DNA of 64,000 bases from Cohnella rhizoplanae (lineage in GTDB: Bacteria; Bacillota; Bacilli; Paenibacillales; Paenibacillaceae), in assembly GCF_948329515.1 (NCBI RefSeq), contig NZ_CAOJCN010000003.1, positions 1-64,000 on the forward strand. Direction: 5' to 3'. Both the position numbers and the translations under genes were made by a program. The notes beneath the pieces are model-generated. The model was not told the origin of the DNA and did no database searches. It was given only the letters and a program-made list of their open reading frames with translations. Positions within the stretch are counted from its first letter, which is position 1. Every line of letters starts with the position of its first letter. Positions 43,486 through 51,955 of the stretch are shown here, one piece after another.

Positions 43486-44559
43486 ATGAAATCGAGACTA
43501 TTGCTGCTGCTGTTCATTATCGGAATCGTCTGCGCGTCCATCGAGCACAAGGCCGATCTCGTTCGCGCCGCGGACACGATCCTGGGCCATCCGCCGCGAT
43601 CGCATACGGAAATCGCCGGTGCCGACGGCAGCGCCCTTGCAGCGCCGGAGACCTCAACGGCAGGCGCGGAGGATTCCGCGGCTGCCGGCACGGGAGCTCC
43701 TGAAGCATTGCCTTCAGGGGACGAGCGGGCGCCGAGCGAAGACGACGCGGCCGCGAGCGAACGCTTGGTCCTCGCAGCCGCCCGCCTGCACAGCAGCCAT
43801 GCCATCCTCGTCCGACTGGACGACGGACGGGTTCTGATGGACAAGAACATCGAGGAGCGCGTGTATCCCGCTTCGCTCACGAAGATCATGACGGCGATCG
43901 TCGCGATCGAGCGCATCCCCGATCTGACGGAGACCGTCAAGTTGGCGCCGGACATGTTCGATACGCTGCGGGCGCAGAACGCCTCGATGGCGGGCTTCCT
44001 GCCCGGCGAGCGGGTGTCCGCGATCGACCTGCTGTACGGCGCGATGCTCCCCTCGGGCGCGGACGCCAGCGTCGGTCTCGCGACCCGCGTCGCGGGCTCG
44101 GAGGCGAAGTTCGCGGCGCTCATGAACAAGAAGGCGAAGTCGCTGGGCATGTCGGGCACGCACTTCGTGAACGCGACGGGACTGCACGATCCCGATCATT
44201 ATACGACGGTGCGGGATCTCTCCGTACTGCTCGCCTATGCGCTGAAGAACGAGACGTTCCGCCAGGTGTTTACCGCCTCCCGCCACGCGACGGATCCGAC
44301 GGACCTGCATCCGGACGGCATCACGCTGCGCAGCTCGATGTTCAAGGAGCTGGGCGAATCCGGCCTGGCCGGCGAAGAGATCGTGGGCGGCAAGACGGGC
44401 TATACCGAGAAAGCGGGGCTGTGCCTCGCCAGCCTGGGCCGACTGGACGGCAAGGAGTATATTCTCGTCACGACCGGCGCCAAGGGCGACCGCAAGTCGG
44501 AGGCATACGATATCGCGGATGCGGTCAGCGTCTACGGCGAATTAGGCAACGCGCTGTGA
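43486..44559 (+). CDS. D-alanyl-D-alanine carboxypeptidase (peptidase S11, DacF-like)
   Basis: 357 residues. Signal peptide to about residue 28, then a ~70-residue Ala/Glu/Ser-rich linker. The penicillin-binding domain starts near 98. Active-site motifs: S130-L-T-K133, S190-G-A-D, K303-T-G. The second motif is usually S-x-N; here an Ala replaces the Asn, a variant I believe occurs in some Firmicutes but which should alter catalysis. The enzyme removes the terminal D-Ala from peptidoglycan stems. The C-terminal amphipathic anchor of DacA is absent. It is 42 bases upstream of an OmpR/kinase pair of VanRS type, which may be co-transcribed and sense cell-wall stress. Confidence 0.9.
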   Translation: MKSRLLLLLFIIGIVCASIEHKADLVRAADTILGHPPRSHTEIAGADGSALAAPETSTAGAEDSAAAGTGAPEALPSGDERAPSEDDAAASERLVLAAARLHSSHAILVRLDDGRVLMDKNIEERVYPASLTKIMTAIVAIERIPDLTETVKLAPDMFDTLRAQNASMAGFLPGERVSAIDLLYGAMLPSGADASVGLATRVAGSEAKFAALMNKKAKSLGMSGTHFVNATGLHDPDHYTTVRDLSVLLAYALKNETFRQVFTASRHATDPTDLHPDGITLRSSMFKELGESGLAGEEIVGGKTGYTEKAGLCLASLGRLDGKEYILVTTGAKGDRKSEAYDIADAVSVYGELGNAL

Positions 44560-44601
44560 GATCCGCTACAATGAGGGTTATGAAGGAGGGGGAGCACGTA
44601 C

Positions 44602-45300
44602 ATGAACCCCGTCACCATATTGATCGCGGACGACGAGAAGGAGATCGCAGACCTAATCTCGCTGCATCTGCAGAAGGAAGGCTACCGGATCCTGCTTGCG
44701 CACGACGGCAAGGAAGCGGTCCGGGCGATCGAGACGCAGGCGGTCGATCTCGCCGTCCTGGACATCATGATGCCCGAGCTCGACGGCTTCGAGGTGGTCA
44801 GGCAGATCCGCGAGCGGCACCGGCTGCCGGTCCTGTTCGTGAGCGCCAAGACGTCGGACTTCGACAAGATCTCGGGGCTCGTCATCGGAGCGGACGATTA
44901 TATGACCAAGCCGTTTAATCCGATGGAGCTGGTCGCGCGCGTGCAGGCGCTGCTGCGGCGCTCCACGCGACTTAATCAGTCGCGGGCGGACGAGCCCGTG
45001 ACGATCGAATCGGGCGGGCTCGCGATCATTCCGGACCAGCGCCGCGTGAGCATTTACGGCGAACCGATCGAGCTCACGCCCAAGGAATTCGACATCCTGT
45101 GCCTGCTCGCGAGCCACCCCCGCAAGGTGTTCGGCGTGGAGCAGATTTTCCAGCAGGTATGGGGAGAGGCCTACTACGAGGTCGGCAACAACACGGTCAT
45201 GGTCCATATCCGGACGCTGCGCAAGAAGCTCGGCGAGGACAACAACAAAGACAAGTGGATCAAGACGATCTGGGGAGTGGGATATACGTTTAATGGCTAA
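44602..45300 (+). CDS. OmpR-family response regulator (VanR-like)
   Basis: 232 residues, with GGAGGGGGAG before ATG 44602. The receiver domain has D-D-E, the phospho-acceptor in V-L-D-I-M-M-P-E-L-D-G and the Lys in Y-M-T-K-P-F. The winged-helix domain (E-L-T-P-K-E-F-D-I-L-C-L-L, then W-G-E-A-Y-Y-E-V-G-N-N-T-V-M-V-H-I) is typical of the VanR/YkoG group. Its last codons overlap the kinase gene by eight bases. Confidence 0.93.
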   Translation: MNPVTILIADDEKEIADLISLHLQKEGYRILLAHDGKEAVRAIETQAVDLAVLDIMMPELDGFEVVRQIRERHRLPVLFVSAKTSDFDKISGLVIGADDYMTKPFNPMELVARVQALLRRSTRLNQSRADEPVTIESGGLAIIPDQRRVSIYGEPIELTPKEFDILCLLASHPRKVFGVEQIFQQVWGEAYYEVGNNTVMVHIRTLRKKLGEDNNKDKWIKTIWGVGYTFNG

Positions 45301-46381
45301 CGGCATCAGCTTCCGGTCCAAGATGATACTGTTGCTCGGACTCAGCATGCTGACGTCCGGCGTTATTACGTATCTCGTTTATAAAGGCTTGCAGTCTTAT
45401 TATCGCCGCAATGCATATTACGGGGATTCTTTGAACGTATTCCGCAACCTGATGCGCAACATCGGCGATATCAACGTGTTCCTGATCATATTCATCCCGC
45501 TGTCCGTGCTGTTTTTCTTCTTGTACACGAAGCCCTACGCCACGTACTTCAACCGGATATCGAGCGGCATCCACCGGCTGGCCGTCGGCGACTTCGACAC
45601 GCCGGTCCGCATCTCCTCGCAGGACGAGTTCCAGACGATCGCGGAGGACATCAATATGGCGAGCGACAAGCTGCGCGAAGCGATCGCGCGCGGAGACTTC
45701 GCGGAGACGAGCAAGGACCAGCTGGTGCTCAATCTCGCGCACGACCTGCGTACGCCGCTCACCTCCGTGATCGGCTACCTCAATTATATTCTTCAAGCCG
45801 AGGACCTGACGGACGACCAAGTCCGGCATTTTACGTCGATCGCGTATACCAAATCCCAGCGGCTCGAGAAGCTAATCGACGAATTGTTCGAGATCACGCG
45901 CATGAATTACGGCATGCTGCCGGTCAAGCGCGAGCCGATCAACCTCGGCCAGCTGCTCGTTCAGCTGGGGGAGGAGCTGTACCCGATCTTGGAGAAAAAC
46001 GGGCTGACGCTTCGTTCGGAAGTGATCCCCGACCTGAATATACTGGGCGACGGCGAGCTGCTCGCGCGGGTATTCGAGAATCTGCTGAGCAATGCCGCCC
46101 GCTACGGCGCGGATGGCCGGTATATCGACGTTCGGGGCGAATGGGACGGCGAGGAGGCGGTGATCCGGGTCGACAACTACGGGGATTCCATACCCGAGGA
46201 GGAGCTGCCGCATCTGTTCGAGATGTTCTTCACGGGCGACCGCGCGCGGGTGCAGCGGGAGGGCGGCACGGGCATCGGACTATATATCGTTAAAAATATC
46301 GTGGAGCGTCATAACGGCACGGTCGAAGCGGAGAGCGGACCTGTGCTGACGCGGTTCACGGTGCGGCTGCCAAAGGCGTGA
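45293..46381 (+). CDS. Sensor histidine kinase (VanS-like)
   Basis: 362 residues. Two membrane helices (about 10-30 and 60-85) with a short external loop, then HAMP (Y-A-T-Y-F-N-R-I), the HisKA box N-L-A-H-D-L-R-T-P-L-T, and a HATPase with E-N-L-L-S-N-A-A-R-Y, D-N-Y-G-D-S-I and G-G-T-G-I-G-L-Y-I. The short sensor loop of ~25 residues makes it likely that signals are sensed in or near the membrane, as for VanS-like or bacitracin-type kinases. Being next to a D,D-carboxypeptidase fits the wall-stress idea. Confidence 0.92.
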   Translation: MANGISFRSKMILLLGLSMLTSGVITYLVYKGLQSYYRRNAYYGDSLNVFRNLMRNIGDINVFLIIFIPLSVLFFFLYTKPYATYFNRISSGIHRLAVGDFDTPVRISSQDEFQTIAEDINMASDKLREAIARGDFAETSKDQLVLNLAHDLRTPLTSVIGYLNYILQAEDLTDDQVRHFTSIAYTKSQRLEKLIDELFEITRMNYGMLPVKREPINLGQLLVQLGEELYPILEKNGLTLRSEVIPDLNILGDGELLARVFENLLSNAARYGADGRYIDVRGEWDGEEAVIRVDNYGDSIPEEELPHLFEMFFTGDRARVQREGGTGIGLYIVKNIVERHNGTVEAESGPVLTRFTVRLPKA

Positions 46382-46398
46382 GTGGAATGTCCGCGGCC

Positions 46399-46789
46399 TG
46401 AGATAAGCGCTTGGGGCACTAACGCGCTGGCGGGACTCGGCCCGAGGCCGGAGATAAGCGCATCTGGGCACTAACGTGCCCGCGCGACCCGGCCCGGGGC
46501 CGGGGATAAGCGCATTGGGGCACTAACGCGCGTGCGCGACCCGGCCCGGGGCCGGAGATAAGCGCATTGGGGCACTAACGCGCGTGCGCGACCCGGCCCG
46601 GGGCCGGAGATAAGCGCATTTGGGCACTAACGTGCCCGCGCGACCCGGCCCGAGGCCGGAGTTAAGCGCATATGGGCACTAACGCCCCCGCGCGACCCGG
46701 CCCGAGGCCGGAGATAAGCGCATTTGGGCACTAACGTGCCCGCGCGACCCGGCCCGGAGATAAGTGCATCAGGTGCGTTAGTGCCCAAA
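46399..46789. repeat. Eight tandem ~52-bp units, each with two inverted repeats
   Basis: The anchor ATAAGCG (or close variants) recurs at 46403, 46454, 46506, 46558, 46610, 46662, 46714 and 46760, giving spacings of 51, 52, 52, 52, 52, 52 and 46. Each full unit reads roughly GGAGATAAGCGCATTTGGGC, ACTAACGTGCCCGCGCGACC, CGGCCCGAGGCC. Two stems recur: GGGCAC-TAAC-GTGCCC, and CCGGCC-CGA-GGCCGG, which is kept in nearly every unit. At the end, 46776-46789 is an inverted copy (CGTTAGTGCCCAAA) of the unit's GGGCACTAACG. It lies between the kinase gene and the zinc-regulated znuA-like gene. No coding frame fits all units. Confidence 0.9.
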
Positions 46790-46864
46790 GAAGTGGTTGC
46801 CACGGAAGAAGACTCCGGTTCGCGAATGATAGAAATAGATTTTGAAGCTAAAATTCCGCTTGCG

Positions 46865-46893
46865 TTGTTTAAACGTAATAATTACAATATAGT
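46865..46893 (+). promoter_or_regulatory. Promoter of the znuA-like gene with a Zur-type operator in the spacer
   Basis: TTGTTT (46865) and TATAGT (46888) are 17 bases apart. The spacer holds AAACGTAATAATTACAA, which fits the Bacillales Zur box (TCGTAATnATTACGA-like). Zur with zinc would block polymerase. Confidence 0.75.
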
Positions 46894-46940
46894 AGCGGAC
46901 GTGATGAGCTTACATAGTAGCGTTTCTTTTTAATCTCGAT

Positions 46941-46958
46941 ACCGTAATAATTACGAAT
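46941..46958 (+). promoter_or_regulatory. Second Zur-type operator before the znuA-like gene
   Basis: ACCGTAATAATTACGAAT contains the perfect palindrome CGTAATAATTACG. It is ~25 bases before the start codon, so bound Zur would also act as a roadblock. Confidence 0.75.
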
Positions 46959-46982
46959 AAAAGAAAGCGGGGAATCATGATC

Positions 46983-47984
46983 ATGAACAAGAGTATGAAA
47001 AAAACGCTAGCCCTCACCGCAAGCTTGGCGCTGCTTCTGTCTGCTTGCGGGAATGACGGAGAGTCCGGAGATGGGGGCGGATCGGGCGCCAAACTGCAAG
47101 TCGTGACGACTTTTTACCCCATGTACGAATTCAGCAGACAGGTGGCGGGCGATCTCGCGGACGTCGTTGCGCTGGTCCCGGCGGGGGCGGAGCCGCACGA
47201 TTGGGAGCCGAGCGCGCAGGATATGGCTAAGGTGAAGGATGCGGATCTGTTCGTCTACAACGGGATCGTCGAAGGCTGGGTCGACGCGGCGCTCTCAAGC
47301 GCGCCTAGCGACAAGCGCGTCGTCGTGCGGGCGAGCGAAGGGCTGACTACGCTGGAGGGTACGCCTGAGGCGGAGGAAGGCGAAGGGGCGCATGAGCATG
47401 CGGAGGAAGAGCACGCGGACGGAGAGCATGCAGAGGAAGAGCACGCGGAAGGAGAACATGCGGAGGATCCGCACGTCTGGCTGGACCCGGGTTTGGCGCA
47501 GCGGGAGGTGGCGGCGATCGAGGCGGCATTCGAGAAGGCGGACCCGTCCAACAAAGAGACCTACAAGCGTAACGCCGATGCCTATATCGCCGAATTGAAG
47601 GCGTTGGACGAGGCTTACCGGACAGGGCTGCAGGATATGAAAACGAAGCAATTCGTGACGCAGCATGCGGCTTTCGGTTATTTGGCGCATGCTTATGGCC
47701 TCGAGCAGGTGCCGATCGCCGGACTGTCGCCCGAGCAGGAGCCTTCGCCCGGAAAGATGGCCGAGATCGTCGAGTTCGCGAAGGCGCATAACGTTAAGAC
47801 GATCTTCTTCGAGACGCTGGTCGATCCCCAGGTCGCGCGGACCGTAGCTGAGGAGATCGGCGCGGTGACGGACGTGCTGAATCCGCTGGAAGGCCTGACG
47901 GACGAGGAGAAGCAGGCCGGGCTGGATTATATCGGCATTATGAAAAACAATTTGGAGGCTCTGAAGAAGGCTTTGAACGCGTAA
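46983..47984 (+). CDS. Zinc-binding lipoprotein of an ABC importer (ZnuA/AdcA-like)
   Basis: 333 residues; ATG 46983 is preferred to ATG 46977 for spacing from AAGCGGGG. The signal peptide ends in the lipobox L-L-L-S-A-C-G near residue 21. Cluster 9 fold with metal ligands in E-P-H-D-W-E-P, D-P-H-V-W-L-D-P, T-Q-H-A-A-F-G-Y and the final acidic position. A His/Glu-rich loop of ~35 residues (repeated E-H-A-E-x-E-H and D/E-G-E-H) precedes the second ligand, as in ZnuA proteins. Both Zur boxes and the loop point to zinc. There is no ATPase or permease in its own operon; a hairpin terminator follows, so it would have to use the TroA/Mnt-type transporter next door or one elsewhere. Confidence 0.9.
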   Translation: MNKSMKKTLALTASLALLLSACGNDGESGDGGGSGAKLQVVTTFYPMYEFSRQVAGDLADVVALVPAGAEPHDWEPSAQDMAKVKDADLFVYNGIVEGWVDAALSSAPSDKRVVVRASEGLTTLEGTPEAEEGEGAHEHAEEEHADGEHAEEEHAEGEHAEDPHVWLDPGLAQREVAAIEAAFEKADPSNKETYKRNADAYIAELKALDEAYRTGLQDMKTKQFVTQHAAFGYLAHAYGLEQVPIAGLSPEQEPSPGKMAEIVEFAKAHNVKTIFFETLVDPQVARTVAEEIGAVTDVLNPLEGLTDEEKQAGLDYIGIMKNNLEALKKALNA

Positions 47985-48012
47985 TCGGACTGTCGCGGAA
48001 ATAGCGCATGCG

Positions 48013-48054
48013 AAACGGGATGAGGCAGAGTAATATCTGCTTCATCCCGTTTTG
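48013..48054 (+). terminator. Terminator after the znuA-like gene
   Basis: A long stem (AAACGGGATGA then GCAGA, with TCTGC then TCATCCCGTTT) closes a short loop. It separates the zinc-binding gene from the downstream transporter operon. Confidence 0.8.
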
Positions 48055-48170
48055 CGTTCGTGAACCAAAGCGGGGACGCATGCCCAAGCGGCTCTCATTT
48101 GGAGCTGCTTTTGGAGACTGGCCCATTAGGCGAAACGGTAATTAACAGGACGACCCGCTCTAAAAAAACA

Positions 48171-48199
48171 TTGACAAATTGCCCTATGGTAATTATTTT
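48171..48199 (+). promoter_or_regulatory. Promoter of the TroA/Mnt-type operon with an MntR-type operator in the spacer
   Basis: TTGACA (48171) and TATTTT (48194) are 17 bases apart. The spacer contains AATTGCCCTATGGTAATT, close to the MntR box (TTTGCCTTAAGGAAA-like): T-T-G-C-C, T-A, G-G and A-A all match. It lacks the CGTAAT half-sites of the neighbouring Zur boxes, so manganese control is more likely. Confidence 0.6.
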
Positions 48200-48289
48200 G
48201 TATATAACAATAAAAGTTTCTCAAGGGAAACAAAGTTGTTGTCGTACAAGTAGAGAGAGGACCATTCATAACATTCGAGGAGGACCGCA

Positions 48290-49255
48290 ATGCTGAGCAA
48301 AAGGCTGGAAAGAGCAGGACTGATCGCGATGTTCCTGATACTGACGCTGCTGATCAACACGGCATGCGCAAGCGGCGGAAACGGCGACAAAGTCAGTAAC
48401 GGCGAAAGCGCGGGCAAGATACGGATCGTCACGACGATCGCGCAGATCGCGGAGCCGCTCTCCGTCATCGGCGGCGACAAGGTCGAGGTCAAGAGCCTGA
48501 TGGGGCCTGGCGTGGATCCCCATCTCTACGCGGCGACGCAAGGCGACATCAAGAAGCTGGAGAGCGGCGATATGGTGTTCTACAGCGGCCTCCATCTCGA
48601 GGCCAACATGGTCAAGGTATTCGAGCAGATCGGCAAAAACAGGCCGGTGCTGGCGATCGGGGAAGCGATCCCGAAGGAGCGGCTGCTCCAGGATCCCAAA
48701 GGCGCGACCGATCCTCATATCTGGTTCGACATCGACTTGTGGAAGCTGGCCCTCGGGGCCGCGACGGACGAACTCAAGAAATATTCGGAGGCGGACGCCG
48801 CCTATTTTGAAGCGAACAAAGTCCGGTACTTCGAGCGCTTGGACGCGCTTAAGGCCGATGCGACCCAGAAGCTCGCCGAGATTCCGGAGGAGAAGCGGGT
48901 GCTCGTCACCGCGCATGACGCCTTCGGTTACTTCGGACGCATGCTGGGGCTTCAGGTGGTGGGCCTTCAGGGGCTCAGCACGGAAGACGAGATCGGGCTG
49001 TCCGACATCGAGAAAACGATCGAACTGCTCGTCGAGCATGGCGTGCCGGCGGTATTCGTGGAGAGCAGCATCAATCCCGCGTCCATCGAGGCCGTCATCG
49101 AAGGCGCGAAGAAGCGCGGAATGCCGGTCGAGTTGGGCGGTCAGCTGTACTCGGACGCGATGGGCGCCGCGGATTCGGAGGAAGGCACGTATCTGGGCAT
49201 GTACCGTCATAACGTGAACACGATTCACGAGGCGCTGGCCTCGAAGGAGGGATGA
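48290..49255 (+). CDS. mntA: Manganese/zinc-binding lipoprotein (TroA/MntA-like)
   Basis: 321 residues, with GAGGAGG before ATG 48290. The signal peptide ends in L-L-I-N-T-A-C at about residue 22-26. Metal ligands expected in D-P-H-L-Y-A-A, D-P-H-I-W-F-D, T-A-H-D-A-F-G-Y-F and G-G-Q-L-Y-S-D-A-M-G, an H-H-H-D set that in TroA binds Mn or Zn. There is no His-rich loop, unlike the ZnuA-like protein. It heads a four-gene operon (binding protein, ATPase, two permeases). The symbol follows the MntR-type operator and is provisional. Confidence 0.88.
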   Translation: MLSKRLERAGLIAMFLILTLLINTACASGGNGDKVSNGESAGKIRIVTTIAQIAEPLSVIGGDKVEVKSLMGPGVDPHLYAATQGDIKKLESGDMVFYSGLHLEANMVKVFEQIGKNRPVLAIGEAIPKERLLQDPKGATDPHIWFDIDLWKLALGAATDELKKYSEADAAYFEANKVRYFERLDALKADATQKLAEIPEEKRVLVTAHDAFGYFGRMLGLQVVGLQGLSTEDEIGLSDIEKTIELLVEHGVPAVFVESSINPASIEAVIEGAKKRGMPVELGGQLYSDAMGAADSEEGTYLGMYRHNVNTIHEALASKEG

Positions 49256-49256
49256 C

Positions 49257-49994
49257 ATGGCTGCGGTGCTGCAAGTAACGGACGTGAACGCTTCCTATCG
49301 CAAGAACGCGGCCCTGGAGCGCGTCGCGTTCGAGGTGCGCCCGGGGACGCTGACGGCGATCGTCGGACCCAACGGCGCGGGCAAGTCGACGCTGCTCAAG
49401 GTGCTGCTGGATCAGCATCCGCGTCTGTCCGGCGACGTATCGTTTTTCGGCGAGTCGTTCCGCAAGGTCAAGGCGCGCATCGGCTACGTGCCGCAGCGGG
49501 GCTCGGTGGACTGGGACTTCCCGACCGACGCGCTGGACGTCGTCACGATGGGGCTGTACGGCAAGATCGGTTGGCTGCGCCGTCCCGGCCGGACCCATCG
49601 GGAACTGGCCATGCGCGCGCTCGCGGAGATGGGAATGGCCGACTATGCCGGACGCCAGATCAGCCAGCTGTCGGGCGGACAGCAGCAGCGGGTGTTCCTC
49701 GCGCGGGCGCTCGCCCAGGACGCCGAGCTGTATATGCTCGACGAACCGCTGGCCGGCGTGGATGCGGTGACCGAACGGGTCATCATGGATACGCTGCAGC
49801 GCCTCAAAGGCGAGGGCAAGACCGTGATGGTCGTCCATCACGACCTGCAGACGGTGGAGGACTACTTCGATCGCGTGCTGCTGCTCAACCGGACCGTGAT
49901 CGCGCACGGGACGACGGCCGACGCCTTTACCCGGGAAAATATATACCGCGCATACGGCGGCGTGCTGCGGTGGCTGGAGGAGAAATCAGGATGA
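49257..49994 (+). CDS. mntB: Metal ABC transporter ATPase (MntB/ZnuC type)
   Basis: 245 residues. Start two bases after the previous stop, with AAGGAGGG upstream. Walker A G-P-N-G-A-G-K-S-T, Q-loop in V-P-Q-R-G-S-V-D-W-D-F-P, signature L-S-G-G-Q-Q-Q-R, Walker B Y-M-L-D-E-P-L-A-G-V-D, and the switch His in V-V-H-H-D-L. The Q-loop R-G-S-V-D-W-D-F-P-x-x-x-x-D-V-V motif is typical of Mn/Zn importers. Its stop overlaps the next gene as ATGA. Confidence 0.93.
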   Translation: MAAVLQVTDVNASYRKNAALERVAFEVRPGTLTAIVGPNGAGKSTLLKVLLDQHPRLSGDVSFFGESFRKVKARIGYVPQRGSVDWDFPTDALDVVTMGLYGKIGWLRRPGRTHRELAMRALAEMGMADYAGRQISQLSGGQQQRVFLARALAQDAELYMLDEPLAGVDAVTERVIMDTLQRLKGEGKTVMVVHHDLQTVEDYFDRVLLLNRTVIAHGTTADAFTRENIYRAYGGVLRWLEEKSG

Positions 49995-50917
49995 TCGCGA
50001 CGCTCTCGCATAACGCGCAGTGGGTGCTGCTGAGCACGCTTATCCTGGGGATGGCCGCCGGGATCGTCGGCAGCTTCGCCTATTGGAAGCGGCAGAGCCT
50101 GATGAGCGACGCCTTGTCGCACGCTGCGCTGCCCGGCGTCATCGTCGGCTTTGTCCTCGCCGGCACCAAGAGCCTGCCGATCATGATCGCGGGGGCCGCG
50201 GTCAGCGCGCTGCTCGGGGCCCTGCTCATCGAATGGATCCGCTCTTCGACGCGGATCAAGGAGGATGCCGCGATGGGCATCGTCCTGTCGGTCTTTTTCG
50301 GACTCGGCATCATGCTCCTCACGTTCGTGAATCGCTCCGCGGGCGGCAGCCAGAGCGGCCTCGACAGCTTTATATTCGGGCAGGCGGCCTCGATGGTCTC
50401 CAGCGACGTGCGGCTGATGACGGCAACGGCGGCCGTCGTCCTGCTCGTCGCCGCGCTCGGGTACAAGGAGTGGAAGCTGTTCCTGTTCGACCCTGCGTAC
50501 GCGGCGGGACTCGGATTGTCCGGCCGGCTAATGAACGGGATCTACCTCGCCTTGCTGGTGCTCGTTATCGTCGTGGGCATCCAGGCGGTGGGCGTCATAC
50601 TAATGGCGGCGCTGCTCATCATTCCCGCCGTCAGCGCGAGGTACTGGACGCATTCGTTCAAATGGACGGTCGCGCTCTCGGCCGTATTCGGAGGCGGCGC
50701 GGGAGCCGCCGGCACGCTGCTCAGCGCGATGGGGAACGGCTGGCCGACAGGCCCGTTTATCGTGCTCGTGGCTTCCGCCACGTTCGTCGTATCTTTATTT
50801 TGCGGCGCGAGCAAGGGGCTCCTCGTCCTCTATCTCGGCCAATGGTCGCATCGGCGCAGACTGTCGCGGCAGCCTGCGGCGGGTCAAATCGCGGCGCGCG
50901 AGGGGGCTGGACAATGA
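49991..50917 (+). CDS. mntC: Metal ABC transporter permease 1
   Basis: 308 residues with about eight membrane segments. The family pattern (S-D-A-L-S-H-A-A-L-P-G-V near residue 37 and the G-V-I-L-M-A-A-L-L-I-I-P-A segment) is present. The stop overlaps the next permease gene as ATGA. With the second permease it would form a heterodimer. Confidence 0.92.
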   Translation: MIATLSHNAQWVLLSTLILGMAAGIVGSFAYWKRQSLMSDALSHAALPGVIVGFVLAGTKSLPIMIAGAAVSALLGALLIEWIRSSTRIKEDAAMGIVLSVFFGLGIMLLTFVNRSAGGSQSGLDSFIFGQAASMVSSDVRLMTATAAVVLLVAALGYKEWKLFLFDPAYAAGLGLSGRLMNGIYLALLVLVIVVGIQAVGVILMAALLIIPAVSARYWTHSFKWTVALSAVFGGGAGAAGTLLSAMGNGWPTGPFIVLVASATFVVSLFCGASKGLLVLYLGQWSHRRRLSRQPAAGQIAAREGAGQ

Positions 50918-51822
50918 GTTATTCGGGCTGGATACTGCTCACGGCGACGCTAGTAGGCATATCCTGCGGCTTGATCGGCGTGCTGCTCATCCTTCGCAGA
51001 ATGGCGATGATGGCCGACGCGATCAGCCATACGGTGCTGCTCGGCATCGTGGTCGCTTATATGGCGACGAGACAGCTCAGCGGCGTGCACATGCTGATCG
51101 GCGCGGTATGCGCCGGATTGCTGACCTCGGTGCTGGTCCAATGGTTCCAATCGCGGGGCGTGCGGCAGGAAGCGTCGATCGGCGTCGTGTTCACGACCTT
51201 GTTCGCGATCGGCGTCGTCCTCATCGCCACGCAAGTCGGCAACGCGCATCTGGACGTCAAGCATACGCTGATGGGCGAGATTACGTTTATTCCATGGGAG
51301 ACAACCGCCGTCCCTCTAATCGGCGAGATACCGGAGGCGGTTCTCATGCTCGCCGTCGTACTTGCGATCGCGCTCATAGCGATTCTGGCCTTTTACAAGG
51401 AGTGGAAAATCACGTCGTTCGACCCCGCGCTGGCGGTCAGTCTCGGCATACCCGCCGTCCTCATGCATTACGTGTTCATGTCGCTCGTATCGGTTACGAC
51501 GGTCGCTTCGTTCGACGCGGTCGGCGCGATCATGGTCGTCGCGATGCTGATCACGCCGGCCTCGGCCGCGTATCTGTGGACGGACCGGCTGTCGGTCATG
51601 CTGGCGCTGGGGGCGGCGTTCGGCGCGCTGTCGGCCTGGATCGGATACGGCATCGCGACCTGGCTGGACACGTCGATATCCGGCTCCATGGCCTTCGCGA
51701 CGGGCATCCTGTTCGCGGCGAGCTTCCTGGGCTCTCCGCGATACGGCGCGCTCGCGAAGCTGAGGAGGCCGAAGGCAGCCGGCAGGAACGCGGGGAGCGA
51801 AGCGGGCTTGTCTACGGATTAA
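50914..51822 (+). CDS. mntD: Metal ABC transporter permease 2
   Basis: 302 residues and about eight membrane segments. M-A-D-A-I-S-H-T-V-L-L-G-I and G-A-I-M-V-V-A-M-L-I-T-P-A match the same family, about a quarter to a third identical to its partner by eye. Two different permeases per transporter is common in Bacillales Mnt systems. The C-terminal tail is Lys/Arg-rich. Confidence 0.92.
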   Translation: MSYSGWILLTATLVGISCGLIGVLLILRRMAMMADAISHTVLLGIVVAYMATRQLSGVHMLIGAVCAGLLTSVLVQWFQSRGVRQEASIGVVFTTLFAIGVVLIATQVGNAHLDVKHTLMGEITFIPWETTAVPLIGEIPEAVLMLAVVLAIALIAILAFYKEWKITSFDPALAVSLGIPAVLMHYVFMSLVSVTTVASFDAVGAIMVVAMLITPASAAYLWTDRLSVMLALGAAFGALSAWIGYGIATWLDTSISGSMAFATGILFAASFLGSPRYGALAKLRRPKAAGRNAGSEAGLSTD

Positions 51823-51907
51823 TCCGGTTTTGGATAAAATGCGATAAGCGAGCTTGGTAAAGGAAACGTAATACATTATTGCATGCAGAGAGACATAACG
51901 CCGCGAG

Positions 51908-51940
51908 CCATCCGTGCCGGAATTGACGGATGGTTTGTTT
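51908..51940 (+). terminator. Terminator of the mnt-type operon
   Basis: CCATCCGT pairs with ACGGATGG, followed by TTTGTTT. Confidence 0.75.
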
Positions 51941-51955
51941 CTTGTTATCTTTAAA

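Noticed and set aside
46399-46789. CRISPR array
   Set aside because: Units are joined without unique spacers and there are no cas genes nearby; this is a plain tandem array.
46724-46933. A 69-codon open frame from the repeat array into the znuA-like promoter
   Set aside because: It starts in the repeats and covers the promoter and first Zur box; no ribosome site.
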